Positions 18,998 through 28,839 of a stretch of 64,000 nt of DNA are shown here, one piece after another. The notes under the pieces are model-generated. The model did not search any database. It saw only the letters and a list, made by a program, of their open reading frames with translations, and was not told the DNA's origin. The stretch spans positions 124,001-188,000 of the forward strand of contig CAKOGP040001335.1 in the NCBI GenBank assembly GCA_933822405.4, read 5' to 3'. The stretch is from Cylindrotheca closterium. Its lineage: Eukaryota > Bacillariophyta > Bacillariophyceae > Bacillariales > Bacillariaceae. Both the position numbers and the translations under genes were made by a program. Each line of letters opens with the position of its first letter. The stretch's first letter is position 1.

Positions 18998-21628
18998 ATG
19001 AGGAGAACACTCGCACCGCTACTCGTCGTCATCCCCGTGAGCATGGTGTATGGAGATATACAATCCACAAACTTTGGTGTTCGATCACTTCGTCGACACC
19101 CAAGAAACAATCCTAGCAAAGGGCGTCAGGGTATTCTCACTCACTCTGATGATGGAAGAAGCAAAATCATGACAGCATTCTTTCTGGATATCTTTGAGAC
19201 ACAAGGGGAAATAGAGGAAAATTCATTTCCTGTGGTCCGATTGGCTATGAACAACTTTCTTTTGGCTGAAATGAACGCAATCTACGAACCTCAAAACAAT
19301 GAATTGGATTCAGTCAGTTCTTCTCTGATCGGATATCCAGCCACTATTGAACCATCTGGACAGATCAACAAAATGGGGACTGAAATGCTGATGGAAATCA
19401 AGATGACCTTTGACAACGAACCATCTCCAGACATTGCAGAGCTCGAAGTGGTGATAAGAGAAGTCATGTCCGATTTGAGTCTCTTCGTTACCAATTTGAC
19501 CAGATTTGAAGGTGCAGACTTCTACACTGTGACGGAAGCCTATAGAAGAGAGATCCCGACAGCTGCACCAAGCGCCTCCTTGGCACCTTCGACATCGCCG
19601 GTGCAGAAGGTCGCTGTCAGCGATGTGATCAGTGATGTTCAACCACCTGCAGATGAATCAGCATTGACCCCAGAACAAATTGCAGTTCCGGCTATTTTGA
19701 TTGGAGCAACTTTCCTTGCCGTCATTCTATTCCTCTTGGTGCGAAGACGAAAACGCTCAAATCCTGACTTGTCCAAATCAGGAGATCAAATACTTACAGA
19801 CATTGAAGGCGGGGCCTTCAGTTTTGATAAGAGTCTCGATAGTCATCGACCACCTTCGCCTGAGTTCCCTTCCAGCAGCGTCTCCGAACTTGGATCGCAA
19901 GACTCAGTCTTTTCGGATAACATAGCCGATGCTTCAAAAAGATTGAAAACAGCACCAGCAAATACTAGTGGTGCTGCAAGTCAAGCTACAGTTCCATCGT
20001 CCAATCGCATGTACAACTTGTTGAACTTTATGAACGAGAATGAAGATTTGTATGCTCCTACCAATGGGAACGCAAACCCAACTGATGGGCGCCCACTGCC
20101 TCCGGCCGCTGTATTTGAAAGAGATGGATCATCTTCAAGTGATACGAGTGAGAGCCACAGCTCCTCTAAGAATTCTTTTGCAGAGATTGCAGCATACACG
20201 GCCCGGACTGGGGCTCATACAACCGGAAATGGTGAAACACTCGTTGAACGCCAGGCTCAACCCCCAAGACCTGGCAATTCCAGAAATGCATTTTCCGATA
20301 TTGCTAACTTCACAGCATGCACTTCAAATGGTGGTGGAAGAGATCCAACCCCAAGGAGCACAAGTTTGGAAAGGAAGACACAATCGACGTCGCCAGGTGG
20401 GCTGATGGGTATGTTCCATTGCGCTCCAACAGGAGGTGCCGTTGAAGGCGGGAGGAATAATCAAGAACGGATTGGACGATCACCAGAGAGGAGAATAGAC
20501 ACTGGAAACGAAGCCAAGGACATTTTCCGGCCTAGATCCAGATCAGGCACACCAAGCAAACATAGGTCTAGTAGCCAGAGTCGAAACTCAACTCCGAATC
20601 GAAGTAGGCCATCGACTCCTACAAGAAGTAGACCGTCAACACCGATCAATGACCACAGCAGACATTCTTCCAATAGTCCATCTGCAGGATATCAACGAAT
20701 GGGAAACAGTGGTGCTATGGCCCCTGGGCAGGGAAGCAATGGGGGTACCAGAAACTACGCTAGAAAACCAGCATATCTGCCAAGCAACGATCCCCAAAGC
20801 CAACGTCACCCATTCCAAGATGTCAATCTTCGAACGCCCGACGTCTATAGTGAAGAGAAAAAGGACGAAGGCCTAGAAACTCCAGATAGAAAGCGTCCTG
20901 TATTCATCGAAGGAATGACTCATGAGATCTTCTATCCATCTGGTGGTCGACGTCACGCTGGAAATAACGGCGTTGATGGATCTGCCATGTATCAAGCGAA
21001 TGCCATGGACCCTTCAGAGTGGTCCTACAAATCGTACGACAACAACTCTGTAGGTAACTCCACCATTTCAGATGTTGTAGCATTGCCGAAAGAGGTTTCT
21101 AGACAGCGAGGCGATACCGCGGCGAGAAATGGCAATGCAACCAACCAAGAATTTAGCCCCCATCTGGAAGAAGACACGGAATGGATAGAAAAAAGAATCG
21201 CTGCAGCCAAACAATACCCTACGACGACTCCGAACATTTCAATTCCGATCCAGCATCAGCATTCCACTGATTCCCTTTCTTACGCGTCGAACGACAAAGA
21301 CGTATATAATCATGTGAATTCTCCATCGGACCTCTACTCAAGCAAGGACGACTCTGTCATGTCGAGCATTGTCTGCCGCGACTGCTACGCGCCGCCAGGA
21401 AAACTCAATATCGTCATCCATTCTACCAAAGATGGACCGGCGGTGCACACAGTTAAACCAGGAAGCAGTTTGGAGGGTCATCTATTCCCTGGTGACTTGA
21501 TTATCTCTGTGGACAACGTTGATACACGATCATTCACTGCGGAACACGTCATGAAAATGATGGCAGCTAAGAGTACACAAGAGAGGAAGATCACTGTTCT
21601 ACACTTTGAAGAAGAATCACAAATATAG
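18998..21628 (+). CDS. Type I membrane protein with SEA-like ectodomain and C-terminal PDZ domain
   Basis: 876 aa, one exon, ATG at 18998. Signal peptide 1-19 (ending SMVYG). The ectodomain (about 50-185) has the same plan as the 17.1-kb protein: a helix with MNNFLLAEMNAIY, strands DSVSSSLIGY and GTEMLMEIKMTF, a helix IAELEVVIREVMSDL, and a final helix before ADFYTVTEA. A short PS-rich stalk precedes the membrane segment (228-248, then RRRKR). The roughly 550-residue cytoplasmic region is disordered, with an RS-rich patch (SRPSTPTRSRPSTPI). A PDZ domain closes the protein (about 790-870; PGKLNIVIH, FPGDLIISVDNVDTRSF). The last residues, ESQI, fit a class I PDZ ligand. It lies head-to-tail with the 17.1-kb gene. 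Confidence 0.75.
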   Translation: MRRTLAPLLVVIPVSMVYGDIQSTNFGVRSLRRHPRNNPSKGRQGILTHSDDGRSKIMTAFFLDIFETQGEIEENSFPVVRLAMNNFLLAEMNAIYEPQNNELDSVSSSLIGYPATIEPSGQINKMGTEMLMEIKMTFDNEPSPDIAELEVVIREVMSDLSLFVTNLTRFEGADFYTVTEAYRREIPTAAPSASLAPSTSPVQKVAVSDVISDVQPPADESALTPEQIAVPAILIGATFLAVILFLLVRRRKRSNPDLSKSGDQILTDIEGGAFSFDKSLDSHRPPSPEFPSSSVSELGSQDSVFSDNIADASKRLKTAPANTSGAASQATVPSSNRMYNLLNFMNENEDLYAPTNGNANPTDGRPLPPAAVFERDGSSSSDTSESHSSSKNSFAEIAAYTARTGAHTTGNGETLVERQAQPPRPGNSRNAFSDIANFTACTSNGGGRDPTPRSTSLERKTQSTSPGGLMGMFHCAPTGGAVEGGRNNQERIGRSPERRIDTGNEAKDIFRPRSRSGTPSKHRSSSQSRNSTPNRSRPSTPTRSRPSTPINDHSRHSSNSPSAGYQRMGNSGAMAPGQGSNGGTRNYARKPAYLPSNDPQSQRHPFQDVNLRTPDVYSEEKKDEGLETPDRKRPVFIEGMTHEIFYPSGGRRHAGNNGVDGSAMYQANAMDPSEWSYKSYDNNSVGNSTISDVVALPKEVSRQRGDTAARNGNATNQEFSPHLEEDTEWIEKRIAAAKQYPTTTPNISIPIQHQHSTDSLSYASNDKDVYNHVNSPSDLYSSKDDSVMSSIVCRDCYAPPGKLNIVIHSTKDGPAVHTVKPGSSLEGHLFPGDLIISVDNVDTRSFTAEHVMKMMAAKSTQERKITVLHFEEESQI

Positions 21629-21899
21629 ATAGTAGATCCTTTGTATTTGTGAAGACAGGATAGATAGGGGACAAGAAACTTGACATGGGCGATTGTGCTT
21701 TTACGTCTTATATTTTTACTTGTTAAAACAGTTTACACAACTTGGGTCCTTTACATGATTACTAGTAGCATGGTCGTTGGGATTGCCACTGAGAGAAGCA
21801 GTTAAAAATTTGAAATCCAGGCGTAATAAATCTTTGACTAGTCAGACCCGACATAACAGGTGCTCATACATTATAGTGTACGAGTGGTTTATCAAAATC

Positions 21900-23072
21900 A
21901 TGATGTTTTGGCAACAATTGATTCTATCTTGCTTGATTCTAGCAATCACATGGCAACATTGTGGTGCTCTACAACCGTCAATTCCACCTGTAGCATTGAT
22001 TACTGGAGCTACTGGAAGAACCGGTCAATTGGTTAGCGATTTGTTGTTGGAGCAAGGATTTCATCTTCGGATCTTTTGCCGCGACGAAGCGAAGGCTAGG
22101 GAACTCTTTGAGGCCAAGAACTCCAAGTATAGTCAACAAGATGGTGACGATGGAGAACCTTGTGTGATCGAATATGTTCTAGGGAACCTAAATTCGATGG
22201 CCGATGTGAAAGCTGCATTTCAGACTTCTCCATCTTCTCCACCGTTGACACATTTGGTATTTTTGGCTGGCGGTGAAGGGGCCGATTACAAGAGTGTCAA
22301 TTATTATGGCGTGGAATCCGTGGCCAAACTAGCAATTCAAACACCAAGCATTCGGCAAATTGTGCTGGTTTCTACCGCCTGGGCAACACGACCCTATAGC
22401 ATCGCCTCGTTGCTCTTCAATACGCTCTATCCAGAGACGATTCCCATGGCCTCTCACTATTTGGGTGAACAAGCTCTTCGTCGGGCGGTAGCATCATCCA
22501 ATACCAATAATCCATCATCTTTAGGAACAGACAGCATCAACAAAATCAACTATGTAATCTTACGCGCGGGTGGACTCAACAGCGACGATCGCTGGATGAA
22601 CAAGTACCCTGAAGCGGCGGCGATGGGATTGACGTTTTCTCAAGGTGACACGTTTACCTTTGCTGGGATTGCAGGTCGTCCTGGAATGTGTCGAAGTCAA
22701 TTGGCTAAGGCGGTACTTGCTGCCACTACTGTAGAGGGAGGATACACCGTGGAAGTCACGGGGAGTGGTCCGACCGACTGGAAGGATTCTAGCGTTTACC
22801 AAACGACCCTACAGCCAGATGATGAACAACTTTATTCGAAAGAGAGCTCATCTGGTGCATTGATATCTGTTGCGGAAGAAGAGGAGGTCTTCGGTATTCA
22901 TATGGAAGCCGTACAACAACTCAAGGCAACGGCCATCGCAGCAACAGCGGCTGGAGTTGGGTTTATTGGGACTCTTGGATTTGTCAGAGGATTGATTTCA
23001 CTACTTTTACTTGATGCGATAATATTGCTGCTATGGGGCAAGATCTTTGCCACCAGGCAAGTCAGTTCATAA
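21900..23072 (+). CDS. Atypical short-chain dehydrogenase (NAD(P)-binding) with C-terminal membrane segments
   Basis: 390 aa from the ATG at 21900. The frame extends upstream to 21777, but those residues are basic and unlike the family. An N-terminal hydrophobic segment (MMFWQQLILSCLILAITWQHCGA) looks like a signal peptide and is followed by LQPS, so plastid import is possible but not certain. The Rossmann motif is ALITGATGRTGQLV. Later come LVFLAGGEGADY, IVLVSTAWATR and YVILRAGGL, typical of atypical SDRs (NmrA/SDR_a5-like). The C-terminal 60 residues contain two hydrophobic stretches (TAIAATAAGVGFIGTLGFV, LISLLLLDAIILLLW). The substrate is unknown. Such plastid proteins often act in photosystem or tetrapyrrole biology, but nothing here shows that. 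Confidence 0.7.
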   Translation: MMFWQQLILSCLILAITWQHCGALQPSIPPVALITGATGRTGQLVSDLLLEQGFHLRIFCRDEAKARELFEAKNSKYSQQDGDDGEPCVIEYVLGNLNSMADVKAAFQTSPSSPPLTHLVFLAGGEGADYKSVNYYGVESVAKLAIQTPSIRQIVLVSTAWATRPYSIASLLFNTLYPETIPMASHYLGEQALRRAVASSNTNNPSSLGTDSINKINYVILRAGGLNSDDRWMNKYPEAAAMGLTFSQGDTFTFAGIAGRPGMCRSQLAKAVLAATTVEGGYTVEVTGSGPTDWKDSSVYQTTLQPDDEQLYSKESSSGALISVAEEEEVFGIHMEAVQQLKATAIAATAAGVGFIGTLGFVRGLISLLLLDAIILLLWGKIFATRQVSS

Positions 23073-23116
23073 TATTTATGCAGTACAGTACAGGACTAGC
23101 CACTTTGGGAAACGCA

Positions 23117-24403
23117 TCATTCCCGCAAAAGCAACCACGGGCAATGATTTACCAACAACCAGACCATGCCTGCATGTCCCTTTTCGCTCGCAACATGTAA
23201 CGGTGCTAGACCGTCATTGGTTTTCGCTCTCACATTAGAACAACGCTGTAACAATAGCTGAGCTACAGCCAAACAATTCTTTTCACATGCCAGATGCAAA
23301 GATGTCGATCCATCATGTGCCCTGGAATTTATTTTCGCACCTCTTTGTACGAGTAAGCGGGCTACCTCCAACTTGTTCTTGTAAGAGGCAATGTGTAGAG
23401 GAGTCATACCCTTGTTCGTTTTTGCTTCTATGTTTACTCCTTGATCAAGAAGTATTCGAGCCAACCCTGAGTCATGACCCCACTCTACCACAAAATGCAG
23501 GGGCGTCCATTCCTTCTGTGACGATGCATGAACATTTGCACCTCGGTGAATCAGTATCCTCGCGGCTTCGTATTCACCAGCTTTACACGCACTGCACAAT
23601 GGTGTATATCCCCCAGTTTTGGCTTCGATATCAGCCCCGTGATCCATTAGCATTGTGGCCACATCTACATTATAATTCGAAAAGGCAATGTGCAACGGTG
23701 TCTTTTCCCCAGAGGCCTTTGCTTCGATATCGGCGCCATGTTCAACTAGCAGTCGCGCTATTTCCAATCGTCCGAGCCCACATGCAACATACAGTGGTGT
23801 CGATCCATTTTCTGTTTTGGCACCGACATCTGCACCCTTATCTAACAAAAGTCTTACGGTTTCTAAACGAACATTGTAGTGGCAAGCAACATGTAGTGGT
23901 GTAGAGACCGATCCATTGACTGCATTGACATTGGCGCCGCGGTCTAACAACAACCTCATAACATGGAAATGATCATGCAGGCATGCTATATGCAAGGGAG
24001 TCCTTCTGTAATGGTCGTTTGCATCCAACTCAGCGCTTTGGTCAAGTAGTTCTTTCGCAACTCCCAAGAGTCCAAGTTCACATGCGGCGTGCAATGGTGT
24101 CCGCTTCTCCGCATTTCTGGCATCATTTAAATCGGCTCCTCGATCCAAAAGTAGCCGAACCACATTCACATGATTTCCGAGACATGCGAAATGTAGCGGT
24201 GTCCACTTTTCTTGATTCGTTGCATGTACATCGGCACCGGCATCTAATAGTACTTGAACAATTCCAACATGTCCGCTTTGACATGCAAGAAGCAAGACTG
24301 TAGACCCCCCTCCAAATAGTCTCTGATCCACATCAACTCCATTCTCTAAGAGTTCTGTCACCTGTGCCAAATCTCGGTTTCTTACTGCATCGCGGAGTGA
24401 CAT
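23117..24403 (-). CDS. Ankyrin-repeat protein, about 12 repeats
   Basis: 428 aa, one exon, ATG at 24403. Nearly the whole protein is ankyrin repeats of about 33 residues (G.TPLH.AC..G....VRLLLD.GADV.AK), close to consensus and regular. No extra domain, signal peptide or membrane segment is seen. Ankyrin arrays bind other proteins, so the partner cannot be read from sequence. It converges closely on the SDR gene (45 bp apart) and diverges from the CHAT gene. TACCGGTA lies 68 bp upstream of its ATG. Confidence 0.85.
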   Translation of the reverse strand: MSLRDAVRNRDLAQVTELLENGVDVDQRLFGGGSTVLLLACQSGHVGIVQVLLDAGADVHATNQEKWTPLHFACLGNHVNVVRLLLDRGADLNDARNAEKRTPLHAACELGLLGVAKELLDQSAELDANDHYRRTPLHIACLHDHFHVMRLLLDRGANVNAVNGSVSTPLHVACHYNVRLETVRLLLDKGADVGAKTENGSTPLYVACGLGRLEIARLLVEHGADIEAKASGEKTPLHIAFSNYNVDVATMLMDHGADIEAKTGGYTPLCSACKAGEYEAARILIHRGANVHASSQKEWTPLHFVVEWGHDSGLARILLDQGVNIEAKTNKGMTPLHIASYKNKLEVARLLVQRGAKINSRAHDGSTSLHLACEKNCLAVAQLLLQRCSNVRAKTNDGLAPLHVASEKGHAGMVWLLVNHCPWLLLRE

Positions 24404-24996
24404 GATGATCTAGACTCATTCGTTTTTTAGATGCAACGAATATGTAAAATGCGACGCGATGTATTCATTCTACCGGTATTATAATATCGCAAACCTTTTG
24501 CTTCAAAAGTTTTCAGACGATCACTCCGACCACTAAAGACCACGCAAGACGTGCAAAGCTGCACGTGACACATGTCCATCAATGGATTGTATGTTAGAAC
24601 GAGGCATTTCTGTCATCATGCATTGGTTAATCGCAATGAGAAGAAGAATCGAAACTGGCGAGGAGGAAAGATTGCCCCTTGGTCTCTTGACACCTTCATA
24701 ATAACCACATTCATGTCTGCCTCCAACTGTACTGGTGGGGACACAAGACACAAGCATGTCAAAAATGTCAGACGTGCCCTGCTGGTTCTTTTGTTCTTTA
24801 TGCCGTTCGTTAAAATTAACACAAGATACCGGTACGGTAGTTTAGAGACGAAGCGACGACACGAATTGTAAATAGAAAATCTTGGAAGCTCCCGTAGATA
24901 CAACCTTTGACACTGTGGTACAGCACATGTATCCCGCCAAATCCGTTTCTGATACAACTTCTCATAAGCTATCGAAGCATACAAGCAATAAGCCAA
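24404..24996. promoter_or_regulatory. Divergent region between the ankyrin and CHAT genes
   Basis: 593 bp. It contains two TACCGGTA palindromes, one near each gene (24471-24478 and 24827-24834), and a pasted fragment of the metallophosphoesterase 5' end (24591-24720, listed separately). No intact gene is seen. Confidence 0.45.
24591..24720 (-). pseudogene. Truncated copy of the 5' end of the 29.9-kb metallophosphoesterase gene
   Basis: About 130 bp match 29753-29885. The start codon and first residues survive (MKVSRD against MKVSKD), and further on, in another frame, INQCMMTEMPRSN matches INQCMIAEIPSSN. Indels break the frame between these parts, and nothing of the catalytic domain is present. 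It is a non-functional fragment. Confidence 0.65.
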
Positions 24997-27335
24997 ATGT
25001 CTACCATCGAAGACCGTGAAGATGCTTCTGAATTTGAATCTTGTGTCGTTTGGTTTCAAGCGTCACCTCTAGCGTTTGAAAATGGCAGTGAGGATGGCAA
25101 CTACTTGTCTCCGTTGGATATTCAACAAGAACAAAACGTCATTCAAAGAGTCTTTGATGAGGCACCCAAGCAGAAACGAAGGAGAGCACAAGTTAATTTT
25201 GAAGTTGGAACTACAAGGCAGCTTGGATCTTTCTTGCAACTGGCACGAACTCAGCCCAAGCAGTGCATGAGTCTGCACATTTCATGCCATGCCAGACCAC
25301 GATACCTCGCTTTTGAAGATGGATGGGGAACTGCCTTGCCCATCACCGTCACTTATCTCGAAAAACTGATGCAAAGTCATCGATCTGATGGCGAAGGCTT
25401 TGCTTCTGTCTTTCAACTAATCTTCATTGCTGCCTGCAAGTCTCGATCCATTGGAGAAGCTCTGAGAAATGCTGGTGCCGCACCTATTGTCTGTGCTCAC
25501 TCAGATCGAACCGACATCAATGTATCCTATGTGCTCGAGTTCTCCAAGGTTATGTACTCTACTCTTCTTTCAAGTGAATCCGTATCTGCGAATGAAGCAT
25601 ATGATCGGGCAATGCACGAAGTCTCAATGTATCCCGCGTACCGGGACTTGCCCCCTCAGTTATGGCTGTTATCGGATAAAGACAGCCAAGATTGTGCGGC
25701 CTGCAGAGGTAGCCATGGGAGGCTACCCATCCAAAGCAAACGAAGAACAAGTACATGCTTTCCAAAACCTCCCAGCTACTTTTCAAGACATGATACGGAA
25801 GTGTGGAAGGTTCTCCAGCTAGTCAAAGATACTCAAGATGAGAATGCTCGCATCAGTTGGGTCACGGGGGAAGATGAGCTCGGTACGGCGAGGTGTACTA
25901 CACAGAGTGCTTGCCAATGTTTAGAGCAACGATTCGAAACCAACTCGATTGAAGGCATTGTCTGGATGGAGCTCCGAGCACACCCGTCGTTGTGCAATGG
26001 AAGCTACCAAGTGACCTTGACTGAAGTGACGGATCGAATCAAGACTTACGTCCAAGACCGAAATATGATCTTGGTGCTGGATGCCACTTTATTGGAGTAC
26101 GAGTCGGTGCCACTGTTAGTGGACAAGATTTCGACTCTCATCGAAACCACGGAGCACGTCAAATTCATTAGTATCAACTCAGAACCGATACATGTAAACT
26201 GCGAAGACCGCCACATTTCCATCCCCGTTCTGGGCTTAAAAGCCACCGTCAAGATATTTGGTCGACTCTATCGACACGTGACGGAAGAACGAGCGCCTGG
26301 TACCAAGTGTTCCGCCAGTTTGTGGTATGAAATGGTTCGACGAATGGAGCTAAAGGAAGATGGTGACAGTAGTCTACTGTCGTACCCTCGCTACTGTGTT
26401 TTGTACAAGGGATTTGGCAAGGGGAAGCTGGACAATATGGTACATTCTGTCCGAACCATATCGCAAGAAGAGTTCTCACAGTATGCCAGTCTCGGATGCT
26501 GTCGGTCTTTGGATGCTTTGCACTCGCGATATCTACTCTTAAAGTACTGCCATAAGTTACAATCCTCGATCTATGATGCGCTCGACAAGAATCGACACGA
26601 AGAAGTACGAGGCCTCCAAAAACGACTTGACATGATGCCATTCGTCCTTCATGAGTTCATCCCTTCAATGACAGAACTGTGGGCCAAGTTTGATTCTGTA
26701 TCGAAAGGTCTCCGAGCGTACTGCAGCCAGCCTCGCTGTGCCAAGCGAAGCATAGTTGAATTTTCACGGCTAAAAGAAGAAGAGCGGAACATCAAACGGC
26801 AAATTGAAAAGGCCGCAAGCTTTCGAACTATACTGTGGCGGATCTCGATATCTGCGCTAAGAAGGAACGAGAACTAGAACTTATTGTGGACTTCACCAAT
26901 GATCTTCTCCTACAGTATTACATGCATCAAGGAGACTATGAGAAGGAAGTACTGCTCTCATCGTTGGAGAATGGCAGTGGCACGATTGCATCTTTGCAAA
27001 TGAGTGTCGAAGAAGGACTAGAGCAGTCGCGAGCGACACTCTTCTCCAGTCTGGAATGCCTCCCACTATCCCCAGACCAAGTGGGTTGCGACCAGTACTT
27101 GCAAACGTTTCGAGCGGCGAAGAGATCAAAATCTGCCATCAAGATACAAGCTCTCACTCGAGGAATGCTCACTCGCAATGAAGTTGAACCAGTGAAGAAT
27201 GCCTTCCTGCTAAATGTGCAAAAATTGATCTTGCAGAAAATGAGCTGCTGCCGACGATTTGTTCGGGACGAGGACGAACAGACAGTAGACGAAGACGAAG
27301 ACGAGGACGATGACATGATAGCACCTGCTGCATGA
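24997..27335 (+). CDS. CHAT-type caspase-like protease fused to an NTPase-like region and IQ motif (frame disrupted near 26820)
   Basis: The first frame runs from the ATG at 24997 to a stop at 26875-26877 (626 aa). The frame offset by one base continues to 27335 in the same coding style. The CHAT domain (about 85-230) has LHISCHA (His98) and FIAACKSRSIGEAL (Cys147), the expected His/Cys dyad, then GAAPIVCAHS. A middle region resembles a STAND/NB-ARC NTPase with a degraded P-loop (TGEDELGTARCT) and a Walker-B-like NMILVLDAT. The C-terminal part is helical and carries IQALTRGMLTR, a full IQ calmodulin-binding motif, then an acidic tail. The two frames must join between about 26808 and 26870. 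No convincing intron fits, so a one-base indel (sequencing error or mutation) is likeliest. In bacteria and fungi, CHAT-STAND proteins act in defence and cell death; the role here is unknown. Confidence 0.65.
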
Positions 27336-27956
27336 GTTTCTGGTGTTGGTATCCGAAACGATAAATCATTTGTCGACTTTCTGGCTAGCATTTGTCAAAT
27401 ATTTTTATTGACGTCCAAAATCTCTGCAGGATTTGCTGCCCATGCTACGTCTTTTACATCGCCACTGTGAGGGCATTGGAGACTCCCATGGCGCTTTGCA
27501 CTGCGTCGCTACCCTTCTCGTTATTTGGTCCATGGCTGGCTGGCTGCATGCTTTGCTTGCTAGCTGGCAAGGTCGCTCAAGTGGGAAACATTGATCACTG
27601 AATGCTAATTCACGCACTTAACTCTTGCTGAGAATGTGTCACACGTTTTTCCTACGAGGCCAATCTCTGCAAGGAACAATAAGGATTTGGGGCTCCTACA
27701 GTACAGTATGGAGGAGGAAAGATAGAAGCACAAGAAACTTAATAAGTACGTTTAATAAAAGGGGACCACAGATTGAAGATCATCAACGACTGAACTGAAA
27801 CTACGAGCAGAAGTTCAAAGTGAAGTACGTACACGTACACGTGTACGTGTATCACAAAAGCCTTTCGTGTGCTCACATAAATGTATCGAAGTACGATATC
27901 GAGTCTTGCTCACAACAATAATTCACAAAAAACCATCATCACGAAAACAAGCAACC
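27336..27956. promoter_or_regulatory. Upstream region with a 22-bp perfect palindrome
   Basis: 620 bp without a supported gene. A perfect 22-bp palindrome at 27830-27851 is centred on CACGTG and built of ACGT and GTAC units, about 105 bp before the ATG at 27957. CACGTG is a bHLH/bZIP-type core. TACAGTA lies near 27699. Confidence 0.45.
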
Positions 27957-28673
27957 ATGTATCTGAATCCTTGCACCGACGAAATACAGCAACAGCAACA
28001 GCAACCACAATCCATTGTTCACCATCTATCTCGCGTGGGGTCGAAGATGACAATTCCGTTTCGAAATCAAGGTTCTGCGCCGAGAAGACAACATAAGATT
28101 CAACACAGCTACAGCCATGATGACGAGGAAACCCTTCACCACACCAAACGAACTTCTGAATCTGAAGACAGTATTGGCGAAAGTCATGACGAGTGGTCGG
28201 CTACTTTTGATTGCTATAGCGAGACTGCTCGACAGCATGATTCTGCTCATGAGAATAAAGAAGAAGAGAGTGCTTTCTTCACCCCCCTTGATCAGAACGA
28301 GTTCCTTATGGAATGCTTCACAGCAAACGAGTGTAGTGATGTGGCATTTTTTGTCCTCTTTTGCCCTGAAAAGTGCTGTTTATCGGATCAACTAGAGGAG
28401 ATCGTTGCCATTCGAACCATAGAAGCTGGATCCAATTGTCAGTGCCGACGAGTTCACTCTCACAAGGCGCCCATGTTCACCAAGAAACTTGACATCGATA
28501 TAGAACAACCAACCCTTGTCGCCATCAAGAACGGATCAGTTGTCGACAAAATATCAAACATTTCATCACCCGGTTGTTGGGAGCTGGAGAAATGGCTGAC
28601 CGACACCAAACTTTTGACACAAGAAGGTGAATCAGATTTTCGCTGTTTAAGCACCGGATTGGACAACTTGTAA
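27957..28673 (+). CDS. Thioredoxin-fold protein, TXNDC9/phosducin-like
   Basis: 238 aa from the ATG at 27957; the longer frame begins on GTG. The N-terminal half is low complexity with a Gln run (residues about 11-17) and acidic stretches. The C-terminal half matches the thioredoxin-like fold of TXNDC9/phosducin-like proteins: SDVAFFVLFCPEKC, a helix, a strand, then HKAPMFTKKLDID, the cis-Pro strand QPTLVAIKNGSVVDKI. In the family this reads KAPFL...L.I...PTL...K.G. The usual redox CxxC is replaced by CPEKCC, so redox activity is doubtful. Relatives help CCT fold actin and tubulin. The match is to part of the domain only, so the call is tentative. Confidence 0.5.
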   Translation: MYLNPCTDEIQQQQQQPQSIVHHLSRVGSKMTIPFRNQGSAPRRQHKIQHSYSHDDEETLHHTKRTSESEDSIGESHDEWSATFDCYSETARQHDSAHENKEEESAFFTPLDQNEFLMECFTANECSDVAFFVLFCPEKCCLSDQLEEIVAIRTIEAGSNCQCRRVHSHKAPMFTKKLDIDIEQPTLVAIKNGSVVDKISNISSPGCWELEKWLTDTKLLTQEGESDFRCLSTGLDNL

Positions 28674-28839
28674 AACAATTGTTTATCAGTTACTGTATAA
28701 AACTACTAGCAATCTCTACAGTTGTATCTTTGTTCCGCATACCTACAGTATAGTGCGTCATACTAAACCCGACGGTACCTTGACTGTAACATCGTACAGT
28801 ACCATGATTGATTTTGTTTTGGATGGGAATAAACCCAAG

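Noticed and set aside
26834..26866. About 31-nt intron to repair the CHAT gene
   Set aside because: Below plausible intron size and without a good branch or pyrimidine tract.
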